Assembly: GCF_004022485.1 (NCBI RefSeq)
Contig: NZ_CP034951.1
Coordinates: 3,286,001 to 3,350,000 of the forward strand
Length of the DNA: 64,000 nt
From: Aequorivita sp. H23M31
GTDB lineage: Bacteria > Bacteroidota > Bacteroidia > Flavobacteriales > Flavobacteriaceae
Direction of reading: 5' to 3'
The stretch's first letter is position 1. Each line of letters opens with the position of its first letter. Shown one piece after another: positions 36,327-45,212 of the stretch. Below the pieces are notes generated by a model. That model searched no databases. It was not told the DNA's origin and saw nothing but the letters and a program-made list of their open reading frames with translations. The translations under genes were made by a program, and so were the position numbers.

Positions 36327-37952
36327 TTATCCCAAGAAAGGATATCTGTAATCGGTAGGAGAGACAAATGTTTCCTTAACCATTCGTGGAGAAATCCATC
36401 GATATAGGTTTTGTTTACTTCCTGCTTTATCATTTGTTCCACTGGCTCGAGCTCCACCAAAAGGCTGTTGACCCACAACGGCGCCCGTAGGCTTGTCGTT
36501 GATGTAGAAGTTACCTGCTGCATTTTCAAGAATCTTAACGGCTTCTTCAAGTGCATATCTATCCTCGCTGAAAACAGCGCCGGTTAAAGCATATTCACTT
36601 GTTTCGTCTACTAAATGTAATGTTTCTTCCCATTGGTTATCATCAAAAACATAAACGGTAAGAATTGGGCCGAACAATTCCGTACACATTGTAGTATATT
36701 TTGGATCGTTAACTACAAGAACCGTTGGTTCTATAAAATATCCTTTGGACTTATCGTAATTTCCACCAGCGATAATTTCTACTCCTTTATCCTTTTTCGC
36801 GGCGTCAATATATTTTGCCAACTTATCAAAGGAACTTTCACTGATTACAGCATTAATAAAGTTGCCCATATCTTCTGGAGTTCCCATTTTAAAGGAACGG
36901 ATATCGTCAACCAATTGATTTTTCACATCTTCCCAAATGCTTTTGGAAATATAGCATCGGCTGGCTGCACTACATTTTTGACCTTGATATTCAAAGGCTC
37001 CACGGCTCATTGCCGTTGCAACTTGCTTCGGGTTTGAAGATTCGTGAGCAACAATAAAATCTTTCCCACCAGTTTCTCCTACTATTCGTGGATAGGTTTT
37101 GTAAGTTTTAATGTTGTCTCCAATTTTCTTCCAGATTCCTTGGAAAACCCCTGTAGAGCCAGTAAAGTGAACTCCAGCGAAATCTGGACTGGCCATAAGC
37201 GTATCAGAGATCATAGCAGCATCTCCCATAACCATATTAATTACGCCAGCCGGAACTCCAGCCTCACGGAAAATATCCATTAAAACTTTCGCTGAATAGA
37301 TTTGTGTGTTACTTGGCTTCCATACCACTACGTTGCCCATTAAAGCCGCGCTCGAAGGAAGGTTTCCGGCAATTGCCGTAAAGTTAAAAGGGGTAATTGC
37401 ATAAACAAAACCTTCCAGTGGTCTGTATTCTATACGGTTCCAAGCTGCGGAAGTAGATTCCGGCTGCTCGGCATAAATTTCGGTCATATATTGAACGTTG
37501 TACCTTAGGAAATCAATAATCTCGCAAGCAGAGTCAATTTCAGCTTGGTAAATATTCTTTGATTGTCCTAACATGGTTGCCGCGTTCAGTCTAGCTCTGT
37601 ATGGCCCAGCAATAAGCTCGGCAGCTCTAAGAAATATTCCAGCGCGTTGTTCCCAAGGCATTGCTGCCCATTTTTTTCTCGCTTCCAATGCCGCTGAAAT
37701 CGCGTCTTCCACATTTTGCTTTGTTGCCTTATAATAAGTTCCCAATACGTGCTTATGATCGTGCGGAGGGGACATTGTTGCGGTTTCCTTCGTTTTAATC
37801 TCCTTTCCGTCGATAAACATAGGCACTTCTATTGTGGCCTTATACATTTCACGGTAGGTTTTAAGTACCTCGTCTCGTTCTGGAGAACCTGGCGCATAGC
37901 TTTTAATAGGTTCATTTACAGCAACCGGCACTTTGAAAAATCCATTTCCCAT
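36327..37952 (-). CDS. pruA: L-glutamate gamma-semialdehyde dehydrogenase
   Basis: The second step of proline catabolism: oxidation of glutamate semialdehyde (from pyrroline-5-carboxylate) to glutamate with NAD+. The 541 residues match the stand-alone PruA length. The aldehyde dehydrogenase active site has catalytic Cys327 in EYQGQKCSAASR and Glu293 in VGETGGKDF, with NAD-binding FTGSTGVF. The proline dehydrogenase partner (putA-type) is not in the window. CAAAGGTA at 37983-37990 is a good minus-strand -7 box. Confidence 0.97.
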   Translation of the reverse strand: MGNGFFKVPVAVNEPIKSYAPGSPERDEVLKTYREMYKATIEVPMFIDGKEIKTKETATMSPPHDHKHVLGTYYKATKQNVEDAISAALEARKKWAAMPWEQRAGIFLRAAELIAGPYRARLNAATMLGQSKNIYQAEIDSACEIIDFLRYNVQYMTEIYAEQPESTSAAWNRIEYRPLEGFVYAITPFNFTAIAGNLPSSAALMGNVVVWKPSNTQIYSAKVLMDIFREAGVPAGVINMVMGDAAMISDTLMASPDFAGVHFTGSTGVFQGIWKKIGDNIKTYKTYPRIVGETGGKDFIVAHESSNPKQVATAMSRGAFEYQGQKCSAASRCYISKSIWEDVKNQLVDDIRSFKMGTPEDMGNFINAVISESSFDKLAKYIDAAKKDKGVEIIAGGNYDKSKGYFIEPTVLVVNDPKYTTMCTELFGPILTVYVFDDNQWEETLHLVDETSEYALTGAVFSEDRYALEEAVKILENAAGNFYINDKPTGAVVGQQPFGGARASGTNDKAGSKQNLYRWISPRMVKETFVSPTDYRYPFLG

Positions 37953-37982
37953 AACATTAAATTTTTGTATTTATAAAGATTG

Positions 37983-37990
37983 CAAAGGTA
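37983..37990 (-). promoter_or_regulatory. Candidate -7 box for pruA
   Basis: CAAAGGTA reads TACCTTTG on the minus strand, 31 bp from the start codon. Confidence 0.55.
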
Positions 37991-38092
37991 CGATTTTTTA
38001 GTGTTTTAGAAGGTAGTATCTGTAAGCTGATTTTCTTGGAGGATTGGACAGGAAACTCATTGTTTTTAATATAGAAATTTAGTTTAGTTATT

Positions 38093-38169
38093 ACTTACTA
38101 CTTACTACTTATTTCTGAACACTGAACACTGAACACTGAACACTGAACACCGGACACTGACCACTGATA
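38093..38169. repeat. Heptamer tandem array, 11 contiguous units
   Basis: Eleven heptamers in unbroken phase drift from ACTTACT (x2) and ACTTATT, through TCTGAAC, to ACTGAAC (x4), then ACCGGAC, ACTGACC and ACTGATA. The gradual change of unit within one phase suggests growth by slippage followed by point mutation. Confidence 0.9.
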
Positions 38170-38200
38170 TCTTGGATTTAATTAATTTTCAAATTGCAAT

Positions 38201-38454
38201 GGAATAAGGTAATAAGGTTTGTTCGCATCCTGGTATCCTCTTTACTAAGATAATAAGGCTTGTTAGGCGCCGAAGTAATCTAATTAATAAGGTAATAAGG
38301 TATATGCCTTTTGAGAGGAACGGCAGGTTATTTGGGAACATCCGGTCTAAGTGTTGGAATAAAAAGCAGAAAAAATATTTTATTACAGCAACCCTACTAT
38401 AAGACTTGGTTATAAAGAAAGAAGTGGTATTAAAACTTATTACCTTAATATTCC
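38201..38454. repeat. Inverted-repeat-bounded intergenic segment
   Basis: The 632-bp gap between pruA and the NRDE gene holds a segment whose ends are inverted copies: 38201-38220 (GGAATAAGGTAATAAGGTTT) and 38433-38454, whose reverse complement begins GGAATATTAAGGTAATAAG. A further AATAAGGTAATAAGG copy lies at 38286-38300. The interior has only a 90-codon minus-strand frame of no recognisable family, which I do not call a gene. Heptamer arrays lie outside it on both sides. Confidence 0.5.
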
Positions 38455-38487
38455 TGCGCATCTAATTAAGCTGATCTTATTACTTGG

Positions 38488-38510
38488 TAACTTTGTATCT
38501 TTTAACTTTG
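38488..38510 (+). promoter_or_regulatory. Two tandem -7 boxes upstream of the NRDE gene
   Basis: TAACTTTG occurs at 38488-38495 and again at 38503-38510, both exact TAnnTTTG matches. The heptamer array at 38553-38601 then lies inside the transcribed leader. Confidence 0.45.
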
Positions 38511-38552
38511 CCAAATGAAAATTTATAAATAGGCAAACAAGGTTAATATTTA

Positions 38553-38601
38553 CTAATTAGTAATTACTGATTACTGAACACTGAACACTGACCACTGATT
38601 A
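38553..38601. repeat. Heptamer tandem array, 7 units
   Basis: CTAATTA, GTAATTA, CTGATTA, CTGAACA, CTGAACA, CTGACCA and CTGATTA in strict phase, ending 10 bp before the NRDE gene start codon. Confidence 0.88.
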
Positions 38602-38611
38602 CCAACAAAAC

Positions 38612-39322
38612 ATGTGTACCGTAACTTTTATTCCAAAATCTCAAAATGGTTTTATATTAACTTCCAATCGTGATGAGGCGCCGGGTCGTGCAACCTTTCC
38701 TCCCAACTTTTATATAGAAGATGGGATACGGCTGCTTTATCCCAGAGATGCGGTAGCGAATGGTACTTGGATTGGCATTAGTGAGAAAAAACGTGCTATT
38801 AGTTTGATGAATGGCGGGTTTGAGCCCCACAAAAGACAGTCCTATTATCGGAAAAGTAGAGGCATCGTGGTTAAGGAGTTTTTAGTGGTGCAAAATTTAG
38901 ATACTCTCCTGTCCACATACAATTTTTTAGATATCGAGCCTTTTACAGCTGTTATAGTTGATTGGTTGGAGGAAATCAATCTGACAACCTTGGTTTGGGA
39001 TGGAAATGAAATTCACAAGGTAAAGGAACCCATTACTTCAAAAATTTGGTCATCTTCTCCTTTATATCCTCGGGATATTAGATTAAAAAGAGAACAATGG
39101 TTTTCAGAATTTTTGATTGAAAATGAAAATCCAACGAACGAAAAAATTCTCCATTTTCATAAGAATGCCGGTGAAGGAAATCCCGATACAAATCTCATTA
39201 TGGATAGAGGCTTCGTAAGAACGAAAAGTATTACACAAATAATAAAAGATGCAGGTTTAAAAATGCGTTATGAAGACTTACAGTCAGGAGAAAGTTGTAT
39301 TTCCCTCTTTCAGGATTTGTAA
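38612..39322 (+). CDS. NRDE-family protein (TANGO2-like)
   Basis: 236 residues beginning MCTVTFIP with the name-giving motif SNRDEAPGRA at about 18-27, then YPRDAVANGTWIGISEKKRAISLMNG. The family is an Ntn-hydrolase-like fold (the Cys next to the initiator Met is the expected nucleophile position) related to TANGO2. The biochemical role in bacteria is not established. It is a single gene with a leader made largely of heptamer repeats. Confidence 0.85.
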   Translation: MCTVTFIPKSQNGFILTSNRDEAPGRATFPPNFYIEDGIRLLYPRDAVANGTWIGISEKKRAISLMNGGFEPHKRQSYYRKSRGIVVKEFLVVQNLDTLLSTYNFLDIEPFTAVIVDWLEEINLTTLVWDGNEIHKVKEPITSKIWSSSPLYPRDIRLKREQWFSEFLIENENPTNEKILHFHKNAGEGNPDTNLIMDRGFVRTKSITQIIKDAGLKMRYEDLQSGESCISLFQDL

Positions 39323-39347
39323 TTAGGAATCAATTCGAATTGGCTAT

Positions 39348-39734
39348 TTAATTCATCGCAAAGGGGGCGCACAAATTAAACAGAGGAATAGATACTTTTA
39401 GATTTTGGGCTGTCGCAAAATTTATCAGATTATAATGTCCTCGCATCGCTCCGATTGGGGAGTCAAGTAAACATCCGCTACTATAGGAATGTTTTTCGCC
39501 AGGCAACAAAATAGGTTTTACGCCGATAACCCCTTCTCCCTGAACTACTTTTGGATGGTTAAGAGAATCCTTTATCCTCCAATGGCGGGAAAGCAGTTGC
39601 ACGGTATCTTTGCTCTGGTTTTCAATAGAGATAGTATAGGCAAAAGCATGCTGAAACACATCGTCCTTTTTTAATGCACCTCCATATTCGGTTTTTACTG
39701 AAATCTTGATTCCCTGAGTAACCTGTTGTATCAT
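39348..39734 (-). CDS. apaG: ApaG-domain protein
   Basis: 128 residues forming one ApaG/DUF525 beta-sandwich: FAYTISIENQSKDTVQLLSRHWRIKDS, then VQGEGVIGVKPILLPGEKHSYSSG and SPIGAMRGHY, all strongly conserved in the family. ApaG has been linked to Co2+ resistance and Mg2+ efflux in enterobacteria, but its molecular function is not settled. It starts 3 bp after the DUF3667 gene, so the two form a unit. Confidence 0.94.
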   Translation of the reverse strand: MIQQVTQGIKISVKTEYGGALKKDDVFQHAFAYTISIENQSKDTVQLLSRHWRIKDSLNHPKVVQGEGVIGVKPILLPGEKHSYSSGCLLDSPIGAMRGHYNLINFATAQNLKVSIPLFNLCAPFAMN

Positions 39735-39737
39735 AAT

Positions 39738-40820
39738 TTAATAGATTGCGGCACTTCCTAGGACAAAAAGCATAATCGCGAGGATAAAGCCTATATTAAA
39801 AATAATGCTTAAAAATACAAATTTTATAAACGTCAACAAGTAGCTCTGGTTATAAAACTTCTTTAAGGCCAGATAAAAATAAAGTGGCCCAATTAAATAA
39901 AACAGAAGTTTTGTAAAAAAATTATCTAAGTAATAATTGGGTATAAGAAAGAGCAACATTGCCAGAAAGACAAAACTAAAAATATGGAAGACGAAAATCA
40001 TGTGCTCCATATAGGTGTGTTTTTTTCTTGAATACAACAACCAAAAGAAGATTGCATAAAAGGGAGTAAAGAAGAATATAAAAAAGGGAATTTTAGAAAT
40101 TACATAGCTGATATATCCATTGGGGTTATCAAGAATCTTATTCCATGATATTGATCTCAAGTAAAACCATTTATTTAAAAAAGTTGAAGGATGATGTAAT
40201 TTTTCCAAAGCAACTTGTGGCTCTTCGGTATTATGTTTCTGATAATATAGCATATACATAGAACCTCGTTTAACGTAACTATCCATTGTTGATAGAGAAT
40301 CCAGAATTTGTTCAGAAAAATAAATCGGAATTCCTAAGGCATTTGCGGTAAGGGAATCTGGCTTGCTAAAATATAAATCTTGCTTCGGAATTATTACCAA
40401 CAGTGAGTCCAACGGAGTTTTTGATGCTGGGATATTAATGTTAAGGAAATTTCTACTGTCAGAATTCGTTACTGATTTTAAAAATCCGTTCATCAGAAAG
40501 AAGATAATGCTTACGCTCAGGAAAAAACGAAACGGATTAGCATACTTCAGCCGTTGCCCGTTGATAAAATTTTTGCTCATTACACCCGGCCTGAACAGCA
40601 AATCCTTTAATGTGGTTCTCAATCGGGAATCATAAACCAAGATACTACTAAGGAATTCTGAAAAAAAATCCTTGGCAGTTAAGTGTTTTGTAGTGTTTAA
40701 TTGAGAGCAGTATGGGCAAAAAACATCGCTTTTGTCCAATGGATGTCCGCAATTCAAACATTGAGTACCTCTATATTGAAGAGATTTTCTACTGCTTAAC
40801 CCCAGTTTTCTGCATTTCAT
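39738..40820 (-). CDS. DUF3667 membrane protein with N-terminal zinc ribbon
   Basis: 360 residues. An N-terminal CxxC...CxxC zinc ribbon (Cys21, Cys24, Cys35, Cys38) is followed by the DUF3667 signature FFSEFLSSILVYDSRLRTTLKDLLFRPG, a TM segment (FRFFLSVSIIFFLMNGF), a soluble loop and four more hydrophobic segments towards the C-terminus. A common Bacteroidota membrane family of unknown function. Co-transcribed with apaG (3-bp gap). Confidence 0.87.
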   Translation of the reverse strand: MKCRKLGLSSRKSLQYRGTQCLNCGHPLDKSDVFCPYCSQLNTTKHLTAKDFFSEFLSSILVYDSRLRTTLKDLLFRPGVMSKNFINGQRLKYANPFRFFLSVSIIFFLMNGFLKSVTNSDSRNFLNINIPASKTPLDSLLVIIPKQDLYFSKPDSLTANALGIPIYFSEQILDSLSTMDSYVKRGSMYMLYYQKHNTEEPQVALEKLHHPSTFLNKWFYLRSISWNKILDNPNGYISYVISKIPFFIFFFTPFYAIFFWLLYSRKKHTYMEHMIFVFHIFSFVFLAMLLFLIPNYYLDNFFTKLLFYLIGPLYFYLALKKFYNQSYLLTFIKFVFLSIIFNIGFILAIMLFVLGSAAIY

Positions 40821-41032
40821 AACAACTAAAATAAGAAGAAATTCAAATCCTTATAATAGATGGATATAAATTATTAATAGAAAAACATTTTTCATTTTTC
40901 AGATGCGGATGAAAGCCTTTTTTGAAATGCATTAAGGGATGCCACACGCTTTCAAAACTGCTAGGATCCACTTAGAACTTCGCCTTTGTTTGGGGTTGTG
41001 AGGAGCTATAACTTTACGACTTTCAATTGCGA

Positions 41033-42286
41033 TTAATTATTGCTAATAGTGGTGGAATTTGCTGTTCCTACCCCGATGATCCGGTCATAACGAGCTCCAA
41101 GATCTCGATAATAAACTAAAACAGTATAATCGTTTTCGGTCTGCCAAAAGTCTCCACTTACCGCGCCGCTATCAATAGTACCATCCCGATTTACTACTAC
41201 ATATTTGTAGTTATAAAATCCCTGTTTAAAAAGACGCTCATTTCGGAAGGTGTCGCTATTGGAATCATATTCCATATAGGTGGTTCCGTCGATAGTCCAA
41301 TTATTGAAATTGCCATATACGTGCAGTTCTCTGTCGGCAAGATCATCAAAATATTGAAGATTGAAATGCATCCGTACATAGTCTGCCTCAATATTCGGAT
41401 TTTGTGCGTCGATGTTTCTTACTACAAAATTCCCATTGATATCAGGATTATAAGTATAGGGTCTGTCATATCTAGGAGAATTTGTAAAAAGGAAGTTTTC
41501 GTATATATCAGTTAATGAAACCGAGCGGATTCCGTTTGAAGCAGCTCTAACATCCTTATTGTCGAAAGCTAGAAATTCATTGCCCCCGCCAAAGGTTGCT
41601 TCTTTATCATATCTATAGATCAGTTCACTTCCAATTGTATATTGAGGTACCAAATTCGTTATAGCCGTTTTAAGGTTGCTGTTCTGCAAAACCAAAGTTT
41701 TAACCGTTTGTTTGGGATTAATTAAAAGAAGGTTCGGGGAGTTTACGGTAAATTGTACTACTTGCTTTTCGTTTATGTTCTTGATCTCACGAGATCGCTT
41801 TATTTCAACGCCAACGGATGCGATATTCTCGATAACCATAAATTTCCTTGTAAAAATTAAGTCACCATTTTTATTGGTAATGCTCAATAGATAATTTCCG
41901 CTCTTAGTCAGTCTTCGAGTATCACGATTGGGAATTGTAAGAGTATAATGCGAATAAATTTGCAAGGTGTTTAAAGAATTTTCATAGGTGCTTATCCGAA
42001 CATCATCAAAACCATCGAGAAATTCACTTTTGGACAGGTCGCTGGGCGACCAATCAAAATCGTGATGGGTAATGGTGTAATAAAAGTCCTCTTCTTTTCC
42101 GTTGAGTGCATCAAAGGAGAGTTCAAGCCTTTCTCCCAAGCGTAGGATTGGAAGTTGACTTTGATCTGTGGCGCCTCGAAATTGTATGGTGCCTATATAT
42201 GGAGGCTCGATTTTTTCGTGAATTTGGGCAAGGATAGGAAGTGTAAAAAGTATTGAAAGATAAGATAACAGTGATATTCGGGCCAT
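41033..42286 (-). CDS. Type IX secretion plug protein homologue (DUF5103)
   Basis: 417 residues with a signal peptide (LSYLSILFTLPILAQ). The conserved pattern IEPPYIGTIQFRGATDQSQLPIL, DFDWSPSDLSKSEFLDGFDD and GNFNNW belongs to the DUF5103 family. In F. johnsoniae a protein I recall as this family (Plug) closes the periplasmic side of the SprA translocon when no cargo is bound, so this is probably part of the same T9SS as porT in this window. Function is inferred from family. It stands alone and is divergent from the nqr operon. Confidence 0.82.
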   Translation of the reverse strand: MARISLLSYLSILFTLPILAQIHEKIEPPYIGTIQFRGATDQSQLPILRLGERLELSFDALNGKEEDFYYTITHHDFDWSPSDLSKSEFLDGFDDVRISTYENSLNTLQIYSHYTLTIPNRDTRRLTKSGNYLLSITNKNGDLIFTRKFMVIENIASVGVEIKRSREIKNINEKQVVQFTVNSPNLLLINPKQTVKTLVLQNSNLKTAITNLVPQYTIGSELIYRYDKEATFGGGNEFLAFDNKDVRAASNGIRSVSLTDIYENFLFTNSPRYDRPYTYNPDINGNFVVRNIDAQNPNIEADYVRMHFNLQYFDDLADRELHVYGNFNNWTIDGTTYMEYDSNSDTFRNERLFKQGFYNYKYVVVNRDGTIDSGAVSGDFWQTENDYTVLVYYRDLGARYDRIIGVGTANSTTISNN

Positions 42287-42529
42287 AATTAAATTTTAAA
42301 AAAGCTAATATAAAACAAATTTCGCGCCGAAGCGGATAGTGGTCAGGAAATGAAACTTGGTTTATTGGATTTTACATTGATTGATGCGGTTTCAAAAATT
42401 ATCGAGAACATTGAAATTCCAGTAAAAGGTTATGGTTTTGGATACTACAGGCATCTTTCTTTGAATTTAACCAAAACAATTAGAATACTCATAGGTCTGT
42501 TTTTTAACGTTCAAAATTATACGCATTTA

Positions 42530-42561
42530 TTGTGCTATAGTCTTTTTAATTTTTAAATTTG
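42530..42561 (+). promoter_or_regulatory. Promoter of the nqr operon
   Basis: TTG at 42530-42532 and TAAATTTG at 42554-42561 with spacing 21 match the Bacteroidota consensus. The leader to the nqrA ATG is about 70 bases. The remainder of the 348-bp gap upstream shows nothing supportable. Confidence 0.65.
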
Positions 42562-42634
42562 TGCGCTCCAGATTTTGTGCGTTCTAATTCGCCAAATTAG
42601 GGGTATTAAAAAGGCATTATTAATATCCATAGAT

Positions 42635-43987
42635 ATGTCCAAAGACATTAAGATTAAAAAAGGTCTTACCATAAATTTAAAAGGCGAAGCCGAAAAAATA
42701 CTTTCCAGCGCGCCCCGATCAAGAACTTTCGTCATTAAACCTTCCGACTTTCATTTGACTACTCCGAAAATGGTAGTTAAAGAAGGGCAAAGGGTTATGG
42801 CCGGAGATGTCATTTTTTATTCCAAGACCAACGAACTTATAAAGTTTGTTTCTCCTGTGAGTGGTACTCTTTCCAAGATAGAACGAGGGGCTAAGAGGGT
42901 AATAACAGACCTTATTATTGAAGCAGATGCTCAGGATGCATATAGGGATTTTGGTGTTTTAAATCCGGATTCTGCTAGTGCGGATGCCATTAAAAATCGT
43001 CTTCTCGAAGCAGGTTGTTGGCCTTTCATAATCCAAAGACCCTATGTGGTAGTGGCGGACACGGAGATAGAACCTAGAGATATTTTTATTTCGGCATATA
43101 ATTCTGCTCCTCTGGCCAATGATTATGATTTTTCTCTTCATAAAAAAGAAAGAGAACTGCAGGCTGCGGTTACAGCTTTAAGCAAGCTTACCAAAGGACA
43201 AGTGCATGTTGGAATTTCCAAAGAAAGTGACTCTCCATTTAAAGGACTAAAAGATATTTCCCTTCATACAGTTTCTGGACCTCATCCAGCTGGCAATGTG
43301 GGAACTCAAATAAATAAGATTAGACCTGTTAATAGAGGCGAAGTGGTCTGGACCATTTCACCTCAAGATCTGGTTATCATTGGTGAATTGTTACTCACAG
43401 GAAAATTTAACGCAGAGAGAATAGTAGCACTTTCAGGCTCAGAGGTTAAATCTCCCAAATATTACAGGACTAAAATCGGGTCGGAGGTTTCAACTTTTAT
43501 TTATGATTCTGGTGTAAAGGAAGAAAATGTCCGTGTTATCAGTGGAAATGTTCTTACAGGAACAAGAATTTCACCGAAGGGACATTTGGGTTATTATGCA
43601 AATACTGTCACAGTTATTCCGGAGGGTGATGATTACGAACTTTTTGGCTGGAATAAACCTGTTTTCAATAAATATTCGACCTCAAGGGCATTGACTTTTT
43701 CTTGGTTGAATCCGAAAAAGGTGTATGATTTGGATACAAATACCAATGGTGAGCACAGAGCTTTTGTGGTAACTGGGATTTATGAAGAAGTATTTCCATT
43801 GGATATGTTTCCGCTTCAGATTTTAAAAGCCTGTATGGTAAAAGATCTAGATCAAATGGAAGCTTTGGGAATGTATGAAGTTGCTCCCGAAGATTTTGCT
43901 CTTACCGAGTTTGTTTGCGTTAGCAAGCAGCCACACCAACAAATCATCAGGAACGGTCTTGATTTAATGTATAAAGAAATAGGATAA
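42635..43987 (+). CDS. nqrA: Na+-translocating NADH:quinone reductase subunit A
   Basis: The cytoplasmic-side NqrA subunit of the sodium-pumping NADH dehydrogenase. I chose the ATG at 42635, giving MSKDIKIKKGLTINLKGEAE (450 residues), which is the normal family start; an upstream ATG would add 20 residues. Features are the lipoyl/barrel-sandwich-like part (VVKEGQRVMAGDVIFYSK) and VSGPHPAGNVGTQI. It is the first gene of nqrABCDEF, with nqrB starting 5 bp after its stop. Confidence 0.97.
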   Translation: MSKDIKIKKGLTINLKGEAEKILSSAPRSRTFVIKPSDFHLTTPKMVVKEGQRVMAGDVIFYSKTNELIKFVSPVSGTLSKIERGAKRVITDLIIEADAQDAYRDFGVLNPDSASADAIKNRLLEAGCWPFIIQRPYVVVADTEIEPRDIFISAYNSAPLANDYDFSLHKKERELQAAVTALSKLTKGQVHVGISKESDSPFKGLKDISLHTVSGPHPAGNVGTQINKIRPVNRGEVVWTISPQDLVIIGELLLTGKFNAERIVALSGSEVKSPKYYRTKIGSEVSTFIYDSGVKEENVRVISGNVLTGTRISPKGHLGYYANTVTVIPEGDDYELFGWNKPVFNKYSTSRALTFSWLNPKKVYDLDTNTNGEHRAFVVTGIYEEVFPLDMFPLQILKACMVKDLDQMEALGMYEVAPEDFALTEFVCVSKQPHQQIIRNGLDLMYKEIG

Positions 43988-43992
43988 CCGCT

Positions 43993-45210
43993 ATGGGATT
44001 GAAACAAAATTTACATAACCTAAAAGAAAAATATAGAGGGACCAATATGGCTCCTGCTTTCAATGCGCTGCATACCTTTTTGTATACCCCGAATGAAACT
44101 ACACATTCCGGTTCGCACATACGCGTGGTAGACGACTTGAAGCGGACCATGAACACGGTTATTATGGCCTTGGTTCCTTGCTTGATCTTTGGAATATTTA
44201 ACGCAGGGTACCAACATTATGCCGCTATTGACAATAGTTTGCGGTTAGATCCCCTAGGAAATTTCTTTACTTGGGATAATTTCATTTTGGGTGCATGGAC
44301 AGTATTGCCATTGGTAATAGTTTCTTATGTTGTGGGTCTGGGAGTAGAATTCATTTTTGCCATTATCAACAAGCACGAAGTTGAGGAAGGATATTTGGTA
44401 ACGGGAATGCTCGTACCGCTTATTGTTCCTATCGATATTCCGTTATGGATGCTTACTGTTGCAGTAATTTTTGGTGTTGTAATCGGGAAAGAGGTTTTTG
44501 GTGGAACTGGAATGAATATTCTGAATCCGGCTCTTACCATTCGTGCCTTCCTATTCTTCGCCTATCCAACATGGATGAGTGGGGATAAGGTATGGGTGCA
44601 TGGAGCGGTTGAAAATTCCAAGCAGCTTGCTGCTGGTGCAAATATTGACGTAATATCTGGAGAAACGATTTTAGGTAGCTTAGCTCAAAACCATGAACCT
44701 ATTTATAGTCTTTGGGATTCCTTTTGGGGCTTTATTCCCGGATCGGTAGGTGAAACCTCGACTTTTCTAATACTCTTGGGAGGTCTGTTCCTCATATTCA
44801 CTAAAGTGGGAAGCTGGAGGATAATGTTGTCATCTGTAGTTGGTGCCTTAGTGATGGGATTGATCTTTAACGGCGTGGTTAATGCCGGTTGGATACAATC
44901 CGGGAACAGTTTTTATTCCTTAATGCACGAACCCTTTTGGCATCATTTGCTTTTTGGTGGACTTGCCTTTGGTATAGTCTATATGGCGACAGATCCGGTA
45001 ACGGCGACCCAAACGAACAAGGGAAAATGGTATTATGGATTTCTTATAGGTTTTATGTCCGTAATGATACGGGTTTTCAACCCTGCTTATCCAGAAGGCG
45101 TGATGTTGGCCATTCTGTTAATGAACGTCTTCGCACCAACCATAGACCATTATGTTGTTATGGGGAATATTAAAAAGAGAAAGAAACGTCTTAAAGTTAA
45201 AATAGCTTAG
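43993..45210 (+). CDS. nqrB: Na+-translocating NADH:quinone reductase subunit B
   Basis: An integral membrane subunit carrying a covalent FMN and riboflavin. 405 residues, about ten TM helices, with family blocks KEVFGGTGMNILNPALTIRAFLFFAYP and GFIPGSVGETS. The ApbE flavinylation motif normally reads Dxx(S/T)GAT. Here the position reads D219-V-I-S-G-E-T225, so Glu replaces the usual Ala before the acceptor Thr225. The MATDPVTATQT segment follows further on. Everything else is standard. Confidence 0.97.
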   Translation: MGLKQNLHNLKEKYRGTNMAPAFNALHTFLYTPNETTHSGSHIRVVDDLKRTMNTVIMALVPCLIFGIFNAGYQHYAAIDNSLRLDPLGNFFTWDNFILGAWTVLPLVIVSYVVGLGVEFIFAIINKHEVEEGYLVTGMLVPLIVPIDIPLWMLTVAVIFGVVIGKEVFGGTGMNILNPALTIRAFLFFAYPTWMSGDKVWVHGAVENSKQLAAGANIDVISGETILGSLAQNHEPIYSLWDSFWGFIPGSVGETSTFLILLGGLFLIFTKVGSWRIMLSSVVGALVMGLIFNGVVNAGWIQSGNSFYSLMHEPFWHHLLFGGLAFGIVYMATDPVTATQTNKGKWYYGFLIGFMSVMIRVFNPAYPEGVMLAILLMNVFAPTIDHYVVMGNIKKRKKRLKVKIA

Positions 45211-45212
45211 AA

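Noticed and set aside
36161..36556. 131-codon minus-strand frame overlapping the pruA 3' end
   Set aside because: Out of frame with pruA, includes the terminator, no homology seen.
38093..38169. Possible CRISPR array
   Set aside because: Contiguous 7-base units without spacers; no repeats of CRISPR length and no cas genes anywhere in the window.
38189..38461. 90-codon minus-strand frame in the pruA-NRDE gap
   Set aside because: Starts and ends in inverted-repeat sequence and translates the repeat. No family features.
42350..42556. 68-codon plus-strand frame upstream of nqrA
   Set aside because: The start (MKLGLLDF) faintly recalls luciferase-like proteins, but the rest does not follow. It also ends just before the nqr -7 box. 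Not enough to call a pseudogene.
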